NCBI RefSeq assembly: GCF_003667705.1
Contig: NZ_CP033019.1
Location: 4,402,001-4,466,000, forward strand
Direction of reading: 5' to 3'
Length of the DNA: 64,000 bases
From: Janthinobacterium agaricidamnosum
GTDB taxonomy: Bacteria; Pseudomonadota; Gammaproteobacteria; Burkholderiales; Burkholderiaceae_D
The first letter of the stretch is position 1; each line of letters starts with the position of its first letter. Made by a program: the position numbers and the translations under genes. The notes beneath the pieces were generated by a model, which saw only the letters and a list, made by a program, of their open reading frames with translations, did no database searches and was not told the DNA's origin. This document shows positions 57,546 through 64,000 of the stretch, piece by piece.

Positions 57546-59213
57546 GTGAATCTCGATCCTCCCCTCAGATCCGGCTTGCCGGGTGCCGGCATGGATACGA
57601 CCATGGTCAACGGCATGCGCCTGCTGCTGTCGAGCGCCACCTTGCTGACCCTGTTCATCGACCCCGAAAGCGCCGGCAAGCTGAGCAAGATTACCTGGCT
57701 GATCTTTTCCGCCTACACCATGCACAGCCTGCTGCTCTATGTGCTGGCCGTGCTGGGCTTCAGCCTGCCCCAGGACATCTTGCTGTACTGGCTCGACGTG
57801 GCCTGGTATGCGCTGATCGTGTTTTCCACCAGCAGCCACAACAATTTATTCTTCCTGTTTTTTTTCTTTGCCATCCTGACCTCGTCGTTCCAGCGGGGCT
57901 TCGAGGAAGGCGCGCGCGTGACCCTGGCCTCGGCCGGCCTGTTCGCCGCCACGGCCCTGTTCGGCGAATCGGATGCGGAGCTGTCGCGCCTGCTGCTGCG
58001 TACCACCTTCCTGCTGGCGCTCGGCTACATGATCGCCTACTGGGGCGGTTCGGCCATCACGCAGCGCAGCCACCTGGCGCTGCTGCGCGATGTCAGCCAG
58101 CTGTCCAATCCGCGCTTTGGCGTCGACCAGACCATTACCTCCGTGCTGGAAAAAACCCGCAGTTATTTCAACGGCCGCAGCTGCCTGCTGATCATGCAGG
58201 ACAAGGGCACGCGGGTCTGGTCGCTGCGCAGCGTGCTGCAAACGGCAACGGGCGTCGTGCACACCAGCTCGCTCCTCAGCGATGACGCCGCCAGTCCCCT
58301 GCTCGCTTTCCCGCACGATAAAATCGCCTTGTACAACCAGCCCGCCGGCCGCTGGCTGCCGTGGACAGGCGGCGCGCGCATGCTCGATCCCGACAGCGGA
58401 CGCTGGCTGCGGCACGACGACGCGGCAGGCGACCGCCTGGCCGAGCTGCTCGAAGCGCACGCCTTCATCAGCGCACCGCTGCCCCTGCGCAATGGCAAGG
58501 GCCGCATCTTCATCGTCTCCGCCACCAGCATGAGCAAGACGGACGCCCTGTTTCTCAGTCATATCGGCGCGCAGGCGTTTCCCGTCATTGAAAACATCGA
58601 CCTGCTCGACCGCCTGGCGTCGCAGGCGGCCTCGCGCGAGCGCGAAAAGATCGCCCGCGACCTGCATGACACGGCCGTGCAGCCGTATATCGGCCTGCGC
58701 CACGGCCTGGCCGCCCTGCGCAACGAAGCCACGCCCGGCAACCCGCTGCTGCCCGAACTGGAAAAACTGATCATCATGTCGGGCCAGGTGATCGCCGACC
58801 TGCGCAGCTACGCGCGCACGTTCAAGAACGGCCAGGTGCAAAGCGAGCCGGAACTGCTGGTCGCGCTGCGCCGCCAGGCCACGCAGATCCGCGAATTCTA
58901 TGGCATCGACATCGCCCTGCAAATCGAAGGCGACCTGCACATCAACGACCGCCTGGCGGCCGAGGTGTTCCAGATCGTCAACGAAGGCATGAGCAATATC
59001 CGCAAGCATACGTCGGCGCGCCACGGCGCCGTCAAGCTGACCTGCGTGCAGGGCGCGCTGCACATCAGCATCGACAACGAATGCGCGGCCGCGCACGTCC
59101 CCGATTTTCTGCCCGACTCGCTGGCCGAACGGGCAGCCGCCCTGGGTGGCACGGCCCGCGTCACGCATGGCATGCTGGGCAACACCTCCGTGCAGATCGA
59201 GATCCCCATATGA
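57546..59213 (+). CDS. Membrane histidine kinase, NarX/UhpB-like (HisKA_3)
   Basis: The 555-aa protein has about five hydrophobic spans in the first 170 residues (MASE-like sensor), a GAF-like region (about 185–355) and a HisKA_3 dimerisation domain. The phospho-acceptor is H374 in REREKIARDLHDTAVQPYIGL. An HATPase_c end includes NEGMSNIRKH. Start is GTG 57546, supported by caggag seven bases upstream; a GTG at 57444 would add a low-quality leader. It overlaps the LuxR-type regulator gene by four bases. It lies directly upstream of the pilus locus. Confidence 0.93.
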   Translation: MNLDPPLRSGLPGAGMDTTMVNGMRLLLSSATLLTLFIDPESAGKLSKITWLIFSAYTMHSLLLYVLAVLGFSLPQDILLYWLDVAWYALIVFSTSSHNNLFFLFFFFAILTSSFQRGFEEGARVTLASAGLFAATALFGESDAELSRLLLRTTFLLALGYMIAYWGGSAITQRSHLALLRDVSQLSNPRFGVDQTITSVLEKTRSYFNGRSCLLIMQDKGTRVWSLRSVLQTATGVVHTSSLLSDDAASPLLAFPHDKIALYNQPAGRWLPWTGGARMLDPDSGRWLRHDDAAGDRLAELLEAHAFISAPLPLRNGKGRIFIVSATSMSKTDALFLSHIGAQAFPVIENIDLLDRLASQAASREREKIARDLHDTAVQPYIGLRHGLAALRNEATPGNPLLPELEKLIIMSGQVIADLRSYARTFKNGQVQSEPELLVALRRQATQIREFYGIDIALQIEGDLHINDRLAAEVFQIVNEGMSNIRKHTSARHGAVKLTCVQGALHISIDNECAAAHVPDFLPDSLAERAAALGGTARVTHGMLGNTSVQIEIPI

Positions 59214-59911
59214 ACGACTTACGCTACACGCCCCCGGCCAGCCATGTCATCAGCGTCATGCTGGTGGACGATCACAAGACCATGCTGTGGGGCCTGGAGC
59301 GGCTGATCGGCGGCGAGCACTCGGGCATGCGCGTGGTCGCCACGGCGTCCGACAGCGCCGAGGCGCTGGAGCAGGCGAAGGCGCTGCAACCGGATGTGAT
59401 CGTGCTGGACCTGGACCTGGGCGGCATCAGCTCGCTGGCCATCCTGCCCGCGCTGGCGCAGTGCGGCAGCACGCGCGTGCTGGTGCTGACGGCCAGCCAC
59501 GACCAGGCCGTCCTGGACCAGACGGTGCTGAAAGGCGCGCGCGGCATCGTCAGCAAGGATGCGCCGGCGGAGATGGTGCTGAAGGCCATCGAAAAGGTAT
59601 ACCAGGGCGAGCTGTGGCTGGAACACGCGATGCTGGGACGCATGCTGACGCAGCTGACCCAGCCCGGCGGCGGCTCGGCGCAAGCCATCGCCATCGCCAG
59701 CCTGACCCTCAAGGAAAGAAAGATCATCGCCGCGCTGGTGCACGGCAGCGGCACGCCGGCCAAGCTGCTGGCGGACCAGCTGTTCATCTCCGAACACACC
59801 CTGCGCAACCACCTGACGTCGATCTACCGCAAGCTGGGCGTATACAACCGCCTGGAACTGTACGCCTACGCCACCAAGCACCAGCTGGGCCAATTGCCGC
59901 CCGGCGCCTGA
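59210..59911 (+). CDS. LuxR/NarL-family response regulator
   Basis: The 233-aa product has a receiver with D20/D21 and phospho-acceptor D67 (VIVLDLDLGG), followed by a LuxR-type helix-turn-helix (LTLKERKIIAALVHGSG, FISEHTLRNHLTSIYRKLGVYNRLELYAYA). The ATG overlaps the kinase stop (ATGA), so they are a pair. Its nearest downstream target is the flp pilus locus, whose leader contains a TGACAATTGTCA palindrome that could be a binding site. Confidence 0.95.
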   Translation: MNDLRYTPPASHVISVMLVDDHKTMLWGLERLIGGEHSGMRVVATASDSAEALEQAKALQPDVIVLDLDLGGISSLAILPALAQCGSTRVLVLTASHDQAVLDQTVLKGARGIVSKDAPAEMVLKAIEKVYQGELWLEHAMLGRMLTQLTQPGGGSAQAIAIASLTLKERKIIAALVHGSGTPAKLLADQLFISEHTLRNHLTSIYRKLGVYNRLELYAYATKHQLGQLPPGA

Positions 59912-60022
59912 CGCCGCTGTCCCCCGGCACGGCCACTGCCCGGCCGCGCACTCCCTCCGCCGCCCCCTTCGCCAGCCACCGGCGCTGCCTGCGCCCGCGC
60001 GCCCGCGCGCCAGACTCGACCA

Positions 60023-60034
60023 TGACAATTGTCA
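60023..60034. promoter_or_regulatory. TGACAATTGTCA palindrome upstream of the pilus locus
   Basis: A perfect 12-base palindrome 130 bases upstream of the first small pilus-locus gene and about 110 bases after the response-regulator stop. A LuxR-family regulator site is possible; this is inferred from symmetry only. Confidence 0.35.
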
Positions 60035-60078
60035 CGAAAAAAACAAGCAATTCCTCCTTGCAATAAAAGGATGTTCTT

Positions 60079-60092
60079 CTGATGTAGATCAA
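60079..60092 (+). promoter_or_regulatory. FNR/ANR-like box upstream of the pilus locus
   Basis: CTGATGTAGATCAA matches TTGAT-N4-ATCAA at nine of ten defined positions. Possible -10 hexamers (TATAGT at 60105–60110 or GATTTA at 60112–60117) lie downstream, but the spacing does not clearly fit the usual FNR activator position. The rest of 59912–60163 shows no gene. Confidence 0.5.
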
Positions 60093-60163
60093 GGTGCCAA
60101 CTTCTATAGTGGATTTACCGGAGTGCAAATCACCGCGCGGCCCACCACGACACGGAGCACAGC

Positions 60164-60310
60164 ATGCGCCTTGACAAGTTTCTTCCGACAGCCCTGATCA
60201 CCTATTTGCAGGGCAAGGAAAAGGCTGCGTTCTACCGCTATGCCCTGGTGGCGGCCCTCATGGCGGTGGTGTGCATCATCGGACTGCTCGCACTGGGCGA
60301 AAGCCCATGA
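60164..60310 (+). CDS. 48-aa membrane protein at the head of the flp locus
   Basis: The product has a polar, basic N-terminus (RLDKFLP…QGKEKAAFYRY) and one hydrophobic span (about residues 26–44, ALVAALMAVVCIIGLLAL). A cggagcacagc leader gives an SD before ATG 60164. It lacks the Glu+5 of Flp pilins, so it is not a standard pilin. Its place between the promoter and the pilins suggests a pilus-associated or regulatory small protein. Family not recognised. Confidence 0.65.
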   Translation: MRLDKFLPTALITYLQGKEKAAFYRYALVAALMAVVCIIGLLALGESP

Positions 60311-60385
60311 GAGCGTAGCAACAGGAAGCAACACCGCCATGCCGTTTTACCCACCGTCGTAGCTTAACCACCACCAGGAGTTGTC

Positions 60386-60559
60386 ATGAACCTCATCAAA
60401 AACTTTATCCGCGAAGAAGATGGCGTCACCGCAATCGAATATGGCCTGATCGCCGCCCTGATCGCCGTGGTGATCATCGCCGCCATCACCATCGTCGGCA
60501 CGCAGCTGAAAAAAACCTTCAGCACCATCGGCACCAAGCTGACCACCGCCAATGCCTGA
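60386..60559 (+). CDS. flp1: Flp-family type IVb pilin
   Basis: The 57-aa precursor has the Flp pattern: a charged leader REEDG, then VTAIEYGLIAALIAVVIIAAI, with prepilin cleavage after Gly and Glu at mature position 5. Mature Flp monomers build adhesive Tad pili. A caggag SD lies upstream. It is the first of two tandem pilin genes, followed by prepilin peptidase and other pilus-linked genes. Confidence 0.95.
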   Translation: MNLIKNFIREEDGVTAIEYGLIAALIAVVIIAAITIVGTQLKKTFSTIGTKLTTANA

Positions 60560-60653
60560 CGCGGTGCCGTCCGGGCCGGCCCAGCGCCAGCCCGGACTAC
60601 GCTTCCCCATATTTCCGGCACGCCCACCTTGATACCGCCTAGCGAGGCCCATC

Positions 60654-60827
60654 GTGAAATCTCTCTTCAGCCGTTTATCCGACGAGTCCGCCGTTACAGC
60701 GATCGAATACGCGTTGCTGGCGGGCCTGATCGCGGCAGTGCTGGTGGTCACGATCACCGTGCTGGGCGACCAGGTCAAGCTGCTGTTTGTCTACGTCAAG
60801 GACCAAGTGGTCCTGGCCCTGTCATGA
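60654..60827 (+). CDS. flp2: Second Flp-type pilin, atypical
   Basis: The 57-aa product starts at GTG 60654 and has the Flp hydrophobic core VTAIEYALLAGLIAAVLVV with the Glu at mature position 5. The residue before the cleavage point is alanine rather than glycine (DESA|VTAI), which may change processing by the prepilin peptidase. Its TGA overlaps the ATG of the PAP2-family gene (ATGA). It may be a minor or divergent pilin. Confidence 0.85.
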   Translation: MKSLFSRLSDESAVTAIEYALLAGLIAAVLVVTITVLGDQVKLLFVYVKDQVVLALS

Positions 60828-61894
60828 ACACCCTGCGCGCCTCGCTGCGCACCCACCGCGCCCTGCTGCTGATCGTGCTGCTGTACGCCGCCGCCGCGAC
60901 CTTGCTGGCCGGCGGCCTGCCCAGCGCATCGGAGATCCTCAACGTGCTGGCCGGCTTCTTCGTGGCCATCCTCACGGGTCCCGTCTTCATCCTGTGCGGT
61001 TACACCATCCACGTCATGGTGATGAAACGCCCGCACCGCCTGTGCCACTATCTGTACCACGATCTGCGCCGCTACCTGAGCAACGAACGACTGCTGCACG
61101 CGCTGCCAGCCATGCTGCTGATTCCCGTCTTCGCCTCCAGCTTCACCGTCTTCAAGGGCGCCATTCCGCGCCTGCATCCCTACACCTGGGATGCCACCCT
61201 GTCCGCCTGGGACATGGCGCTGCATGGCGGCATGGCCCCATGGGAAAGGCTGCAGCCGCTGCTGGGCCACCCGCTCGTCACGGGCTTGCTCAACTTCAGC
61301 TACCACTTCTGGTTCTTCCTGTTCTACGCCATCCTGTACTGGCTGATCCTCGACACGCGCCGCCCGCTGCTGCGCATGCAGTTCCTGCTCAGCTTTGCGC
61401 TGACCTGGATCGCCCTGGGCAGCATCCTGGCCGTGCTGTTTGCCTCGGTCGGTCCCTGCTACTACGGCCACCTGCACGCCAGCGATCCGTATGCGCCGCT
61501 GATGGCCTACCTGCATGACGCCAACCAGCACGTTCCCGTCTGGGCCCTGCAGGTGCAGGAGATGCTGTGGCAAGGCTATCAAAGCAAGGGCGCGAACGGC
61601 GAACTGGGGATCTCCGCCATGCCCAGCATGCATGTGGCCACCGCCGTGCTGATGGCCATCATGGGCTGGAAGGTCAGCCGCGCCGCAGGGATCGCCCTGT
61701 CCGCCTTCGCCGTGCTGATCCTGCTCGGCTCCATCCACCTGGGCTGGCACTATGCGCTCGACGGCTATGTGGGTGCGGCCGGCGCGGCGCTGGTGTGGCG
61801 CCTGGTGGGACGGCTGCTGGGCAGCCAGGCCGCGGCACCGGCCATGCACATGGCCACGGCGCCCTGCATGAGCAAGGAAGGACTGACGTCATGA
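60824..61894 (+). CDS. PAP2-family membrane phosphatase/transferase (AUR1-like)
   Basis: The 356-aa product has about eight hydrophobic spans and the PAP2/AUR1 active-site pattern: SAMPSMHVATAV, with the catalytic histidine, and SIHLGWHYALDGYVG, with the second His and Asp. The upstream KxxxxxxRP motif of classic PAP2 is not clear, so it is closer to AUR1/inositolphosphotransferase-like members. Lipid phosphate removal or head-group transfer is likely; the substrate is unknown. It overlaps both the preceding pilin and the following peptidase gene by four bases. Confidence 0.87.
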   Translation: MNTLRASLRTHRALLLIVLLYAAAATLLAGGLPSASEILNVLAGFFVAILTGPVFILCGYTIHVMVMKRPHRLCHYLYHDLRRYLSNERLLHALPAMLLIPVFASSFTVFKGAIPRLHPYTWDATLSAWDMALHGGMAPWERLQPLLGHPLVTGLLNFSYHFWFFLFYAILYWLILDTRRPLLRMQFLLSFALTWIALGSILAVLFASVGPCYYGHLHASDPYAPLMAYLHDANQHVPVWALQVQEMLWQGYQSKGANGELGISAMPSMHVATAVLMAIMGWKVSRAAGIALSAFAVLILLGSIHLGWHYALDGYVGAAGAALVWRLVGRLLGSQAAAPAMHMATAPCMSKEGLTS

Positions 61895-62478
61895 ACGCCC
61901 ACCTGCCCATGCTGCTGTGCCTGGCCGTGCTGGCCACCCTGCTCGCCAGCGCCCTGTGGCACGACCTGCGCACGCGCCGCATCCCGAACCGGCTGGTGTT
62001 GTGGGGCACGCTGGCGGGCTTGATCCTGAACAGCTTCGTGCCGCCAGGTAGCGGCCTGTTCGACGCCTCCTTCGGCGGCCTGGGACTGCTGCAGGCGCTG
62101 GCCGGCGCCGCCGCCGGACTGGCCCTGCTGCTGCCCATGTATCTGCTGCGCGCCCTGGGCGCCGGCGACGTCAAGCTGATGGCCATGTGCGGCGCCTTCC
62201 TCGGTCCCGACGCCGTGCTCGAAGCGGCCCTGCTGACCTTCCTGTGCGGCGGCGTGCTGGCCCTGGCCGCCGCGCTGGCCGGCCAGCGCCTGCGCCAGGT
62301 GCTGAAAAACACCTATCACATGATGCTGGGCGCGCTGCTGCACAGCCTGGCCGGCGGTGCCGCCACGATCGCCGAGCCGCCGCCGGCCACCGGCAAGCTG
62401 GCCTACGCCTTCGCCATTGCCAGCGGCACCGGCTTGCAGGTCTTCCTGCAATACACCCACCTGTGGAGCCTGCGCTGA
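61891..62478 (+). CDS. cpaA: Prepilin peptidase CpaA (A24-type)
   Basis: CpaA/TadV peptidases are small A24 aspartic proteases that process Flp prepilins. The 195-aa membrane product has the two catalytic aspartates, one in HDLRTRRIPN near the N-terminus and one in GAGDVKLMA, and about five spans. It overlaps the PAP2-family stop (ATGA). Its natural substrates are the two upstream Flp proteins. Confidence 0.93.
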   Translation: MNAHLPMLLCLAVLATLLASALWHDLRTRRIPNRLVLWGTLAGLILNSFVPPGSGLFDASFGGLGLLQALAGAAAGLALLLPMYLLRALGAGDVKLMAMCGAFLGPDAVLEAALLTFLCGGVLALAAALAGQRLRQVLKNTYHMMLGALLHSLAGGAATIAEPPPATGKLAYAFAIASGTGLQVFLQYTHLWSLR

Positions 62479-62518
62479 AACGCGCCGCTCCGACGACCAG
62501 CCACCATAGGACCCGACC

Positions 62519-63139
62519 ATGGACACCCTCGCCACCCTCTGCCACTCCCGCCACGCCAGCCTGTTCACCAGCATCGCCATGGCTTGCCTGTGGACGTTCT
62601 TTGCCAGCGCCCACGTGGTGGGATTCCTGCACAGCGGCGACTGGAGCTATCTGCTGTTCTGCGCCGCCGAAACCCTGGCCGCCCTGTTCTTCATCGTGCG
62701 TTCGGCCCCCGTCAGCGTCTCCACCGATGCGGGCGACTGGCTGCTGGCCATCGGCGCCACCTTCGCGCCCTTCCTTCTGTCCCCCGCCGACATGGCCATC
62801 TGGCCCGGCGCGCGCTACCTGCTGGCCGTCGGCAGCCTGCTGCAAATCGCCGGCCTGCTGTCGCTGAACCGCAGCTTCGGCCTGGTGGCGGCGCAGCGCG
62901 AGATCAAGACGGGCGGTGTCTACCGCGTGATACGACATCCGCTGTATGCCAGCTACCTGATTTCCCTGAGCGGCTACCTGCTGGCCAACACTTCGCCCGC
63001 CAACACCGTCATCTATGTCGCGACGATGGGCATGATGGTGATGCGCCTGCTGCGCGAAGAGCGTTTCCTGTCCGCCGACGTGCGCTACCGCGTCTACATG
63101 CGCCAGGTGAAGTACCGCCTGCTGCCCTTCATCTTCTGA
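62519..63139 (+). CDS. ICMT-like membrane methyltransferase
   Basis: The 206-aa product has about five hydrophobic spans and the isoprenylcysteine carboxyl methyltransferase-family pattern REIKTGGVYRVIRHPLYASYL, then EERFLSADVRYRVYMRQVKYRLLPFIF, for SAM and substrate binding. In bacteria these proteins modify small hydrophobic or lipid substrates, since prenylated proteins are rare. It lies between cpaA and an AAA ATPase on one strand, so it may modify a pilin, a lipid or a signal linked to the pilus. Confidence 0.87.
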   Translation: MDTLATLCHSRHASLFTSIAMACLWTFFASAHVVGFLHSGDWSYLLFCAAETLAALFFIVRSAPVSVSTDAGDWLLAIGATFAPFLLSPADMAIWPGARYLLAVGSLLQIAGLLSLNRSFGLVAAQREIKTGGVYRVIRHPLYASYLISLSGYLLANTSPANTVIYVATMGMMVMRLLREERFLSADVRYRVYMRQVKYRLLPFIF

Positions 63140-63172
63140 TATCCGGCCATCCGAACAAGAGGAGTATCCATC

Positions 63173-64000
63173 ATGCCTGACACCTATCCAGAACGCAGCG
63201 ACGGCGGCGGCGTCGAACCGGCGGCCAAGCGCGCGCCACGCACGGTCGAGGAAACGGGATTGCCCTTCCTGTTCCTGGTCGAACTGCTGGTCAAGATACT
63301 CTTCCTGCGCGGCCAGATCGGCCTGCCCGCCCTGTCGACGCACGTGAAACTGGGCGCCGGCGTGCTCGAACCGCTGCTCACCTTCATGCGCGCCGAAAAG
63401 CTGTGCGAAGCGCGCCGCAACGGCGGCAGCGGCACCGACGCCGACCTGTATTACCTGCTGGGCGACCAGGGCCGCCTGCGCGCCGCCGAATACATGCGCC
63501 GCAACGCCTACAGCGGTCCCGCCCCCGTCACCCTGGCCGATTACAGCAACCAGGTGCTGGCGCAAAGCGTGGCCGACATGCATGTCACGCGCGACGACGT
63601 GCAGCGCGAATTTCGCGACGTGGTGGCCAGTTCGGCCGTGCTCGACCAGCTGGGCGCAGCGATGAATTCCGGACGCGCCCTGTTCTTTCACGGCCCCGCC
63701 GGCAGCGGCAAGAGCTACCTGGCCGAGCGCCTGAACGGCTTGCTCAGCGGCGCCATCGCCCTGCCCCATGCCGTGATGGTCGACGGCGAAGTGCTGCCCT
63801 TCCTCGACCCCATGCTGCACACCCTGTCAAGCAAAGGCCGCGTGCCATCCGACCCGCGCTGGGTGCGCGCCGAACGCCCCGCCGTGCTGACGGGCGGCGA
63901 GCTGACGCTCGACATGCTGGACCTGCAATTCGACCAGGGCACCCGCCTGTACCAGGCGCCGCCGCACCTGAAGGCCAACAACGGCATCTTCATCATCGAC
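63173..64000 (+). CDS. AAA-type ATP-binding protein (3' end outside window)
   Basis: The frame is open to the window end, so at least 276 residues are visible. After a helical N-terminal region (FLFLVELLVKILFLRGQIGLPALS) it has a Walker A loop GPAGSGKSY at about 184–192 and a Walker B-like NNGIFIID at the edge. It resembles AAA ATPases found in flp/tad-type loci, often near the pilin genes. An aagaggag SD precedes ATG 63173. Its exact job (for example in secretion or localisation) is not evident from this part. Confidence 0.82.
   Translation, partial: MPDTYPERSDGGGVEPAAKRAPRTVEETGLPFLFLVELLVKILFLRGQIGLPALSTHVKLGAGVLEPLLTFMRAEKLCEARRNGGSGTDADLYYLLGDQGRLRAAEYMRRNAYSGPAPVTLADYSNQVLAQSVADMHVTRDDVQREFRDVVASSAVLDQLGAAMNSGRALFFHGPAGSGKSYLAERLNGLLSGAIALPHAVMVDGEVLPFLDPMLHTLSSKGRVPSDPRWVRAERPAVLTGGELTLDMLDLQFDQGTRLYQAPPHLKANNGIFIID

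Overview
The window is 64 kb of dense, GC-rich bacterial chromosome (I estimate a little above 60% GC by eye). It is most consistent with a betaproteobacterium of the Oxalobacteraceae, Janthinobacterium/Massilia-like. That placement is an inference from the pyrG–eno–ftsB block, an E. coli-like ibpA, DnaE2/ImuAB, a Flp-pilus locus, two PRC-barrel stress-type genes and repeated GGGGTCAGACCC palindromes. I saw no rRNA, tRNA, CRISPR array, prophage or insertion sequence. About 58 protein genes are supported, including four very small ones (30, 48, 57 and 57 aa). The first and last genes are cut by the window edges.

Layout. 1–3.5 kb: a TonB-dependent receptor overlapping a Tat-exported glycerophosphodiesterase, then two small genes. 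3.5–7 kb (minus strand): pyrG, eno, ftsB. 7.3 kb: PRC-barrel protein 1. 7.7–13 kb (minus): a Fur-box-controlled chaN–exbB–exbD–tonB–receptor unit, read as haem uptake with its own energy-transducing complex. 13–20 kb: a D-lactate-dehydrogenase-like flavoprotein, a GNAT enzyme, LexA-boxed dnaE2, a TumE/TumA toxin–antitoxin pair and a PhzF-like protein. 20–27.5 kb: another TonB receptor, a VOC protein, an OsmC–YcaO fusion with a DsbA-fold partner, and a CoaD-like–HD fusion. 27.5–32 kb (minus): a QseBC-type two-component system, a DegP/HtrA protease and the small heat-shock protein IbpA, a proteostasis cluster. 32–36.8 kb: M61 peptidase, small unknowns, an alpha/beta hydrolase and a GST. 36.9–39 kb: LexA-boxed imuA–imuB.

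39–45 kb: a Na+/H+ antiporter-like gene, then an MdfA-like exporter followed by a large glycosyltransferase–acetyltransferase fusion (the most unusual gene pair here), then a PHB-depolymerase-family esterase. 45.7–51 kb: PRC-barrel protein 2 and hrpA, separated by a duplicated, REP-rich, minisatellite-containing spacer that carries a copied 3' end of hrpA. 51–55 kb: argA, kdsA, yggX, a membrane protein and rpiA. 55.4–57.4 kb: a stand-alone CheY–CheC–diguanylate cyclase operon. 57.5–59.9 kb: a membrane histidine kinase with HisKA_3-type core and a LuxR-type regulator. 60–64 kb: the start of a Flp/Tad-type pilus locus (48-aa membrane protein, two Flp pilins, PAP2-family enzyme, CpaA-like prepilin peptidase, ICMT-like methyltransferase, AAA ATPase) behind a promoter region with an FNR-like box.

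How genes work together. The SOS mutasome (ImuA, ImuB, DnaE2) is split between two LexA-boxed loci about 18.5 kb apart. The haem unit encodes a complete receptor plus TonB/ExbB/ExbD. The signalling genes at 55–60 kb lead directly into the pilus locus, suggesting coupled control of surface attachment. The GT–GNAT/MdfA pair is the best candidate for an undescribed system: an enzyme that could glycosylate and acetylate a small molecule, beside an exporter that could remove it.
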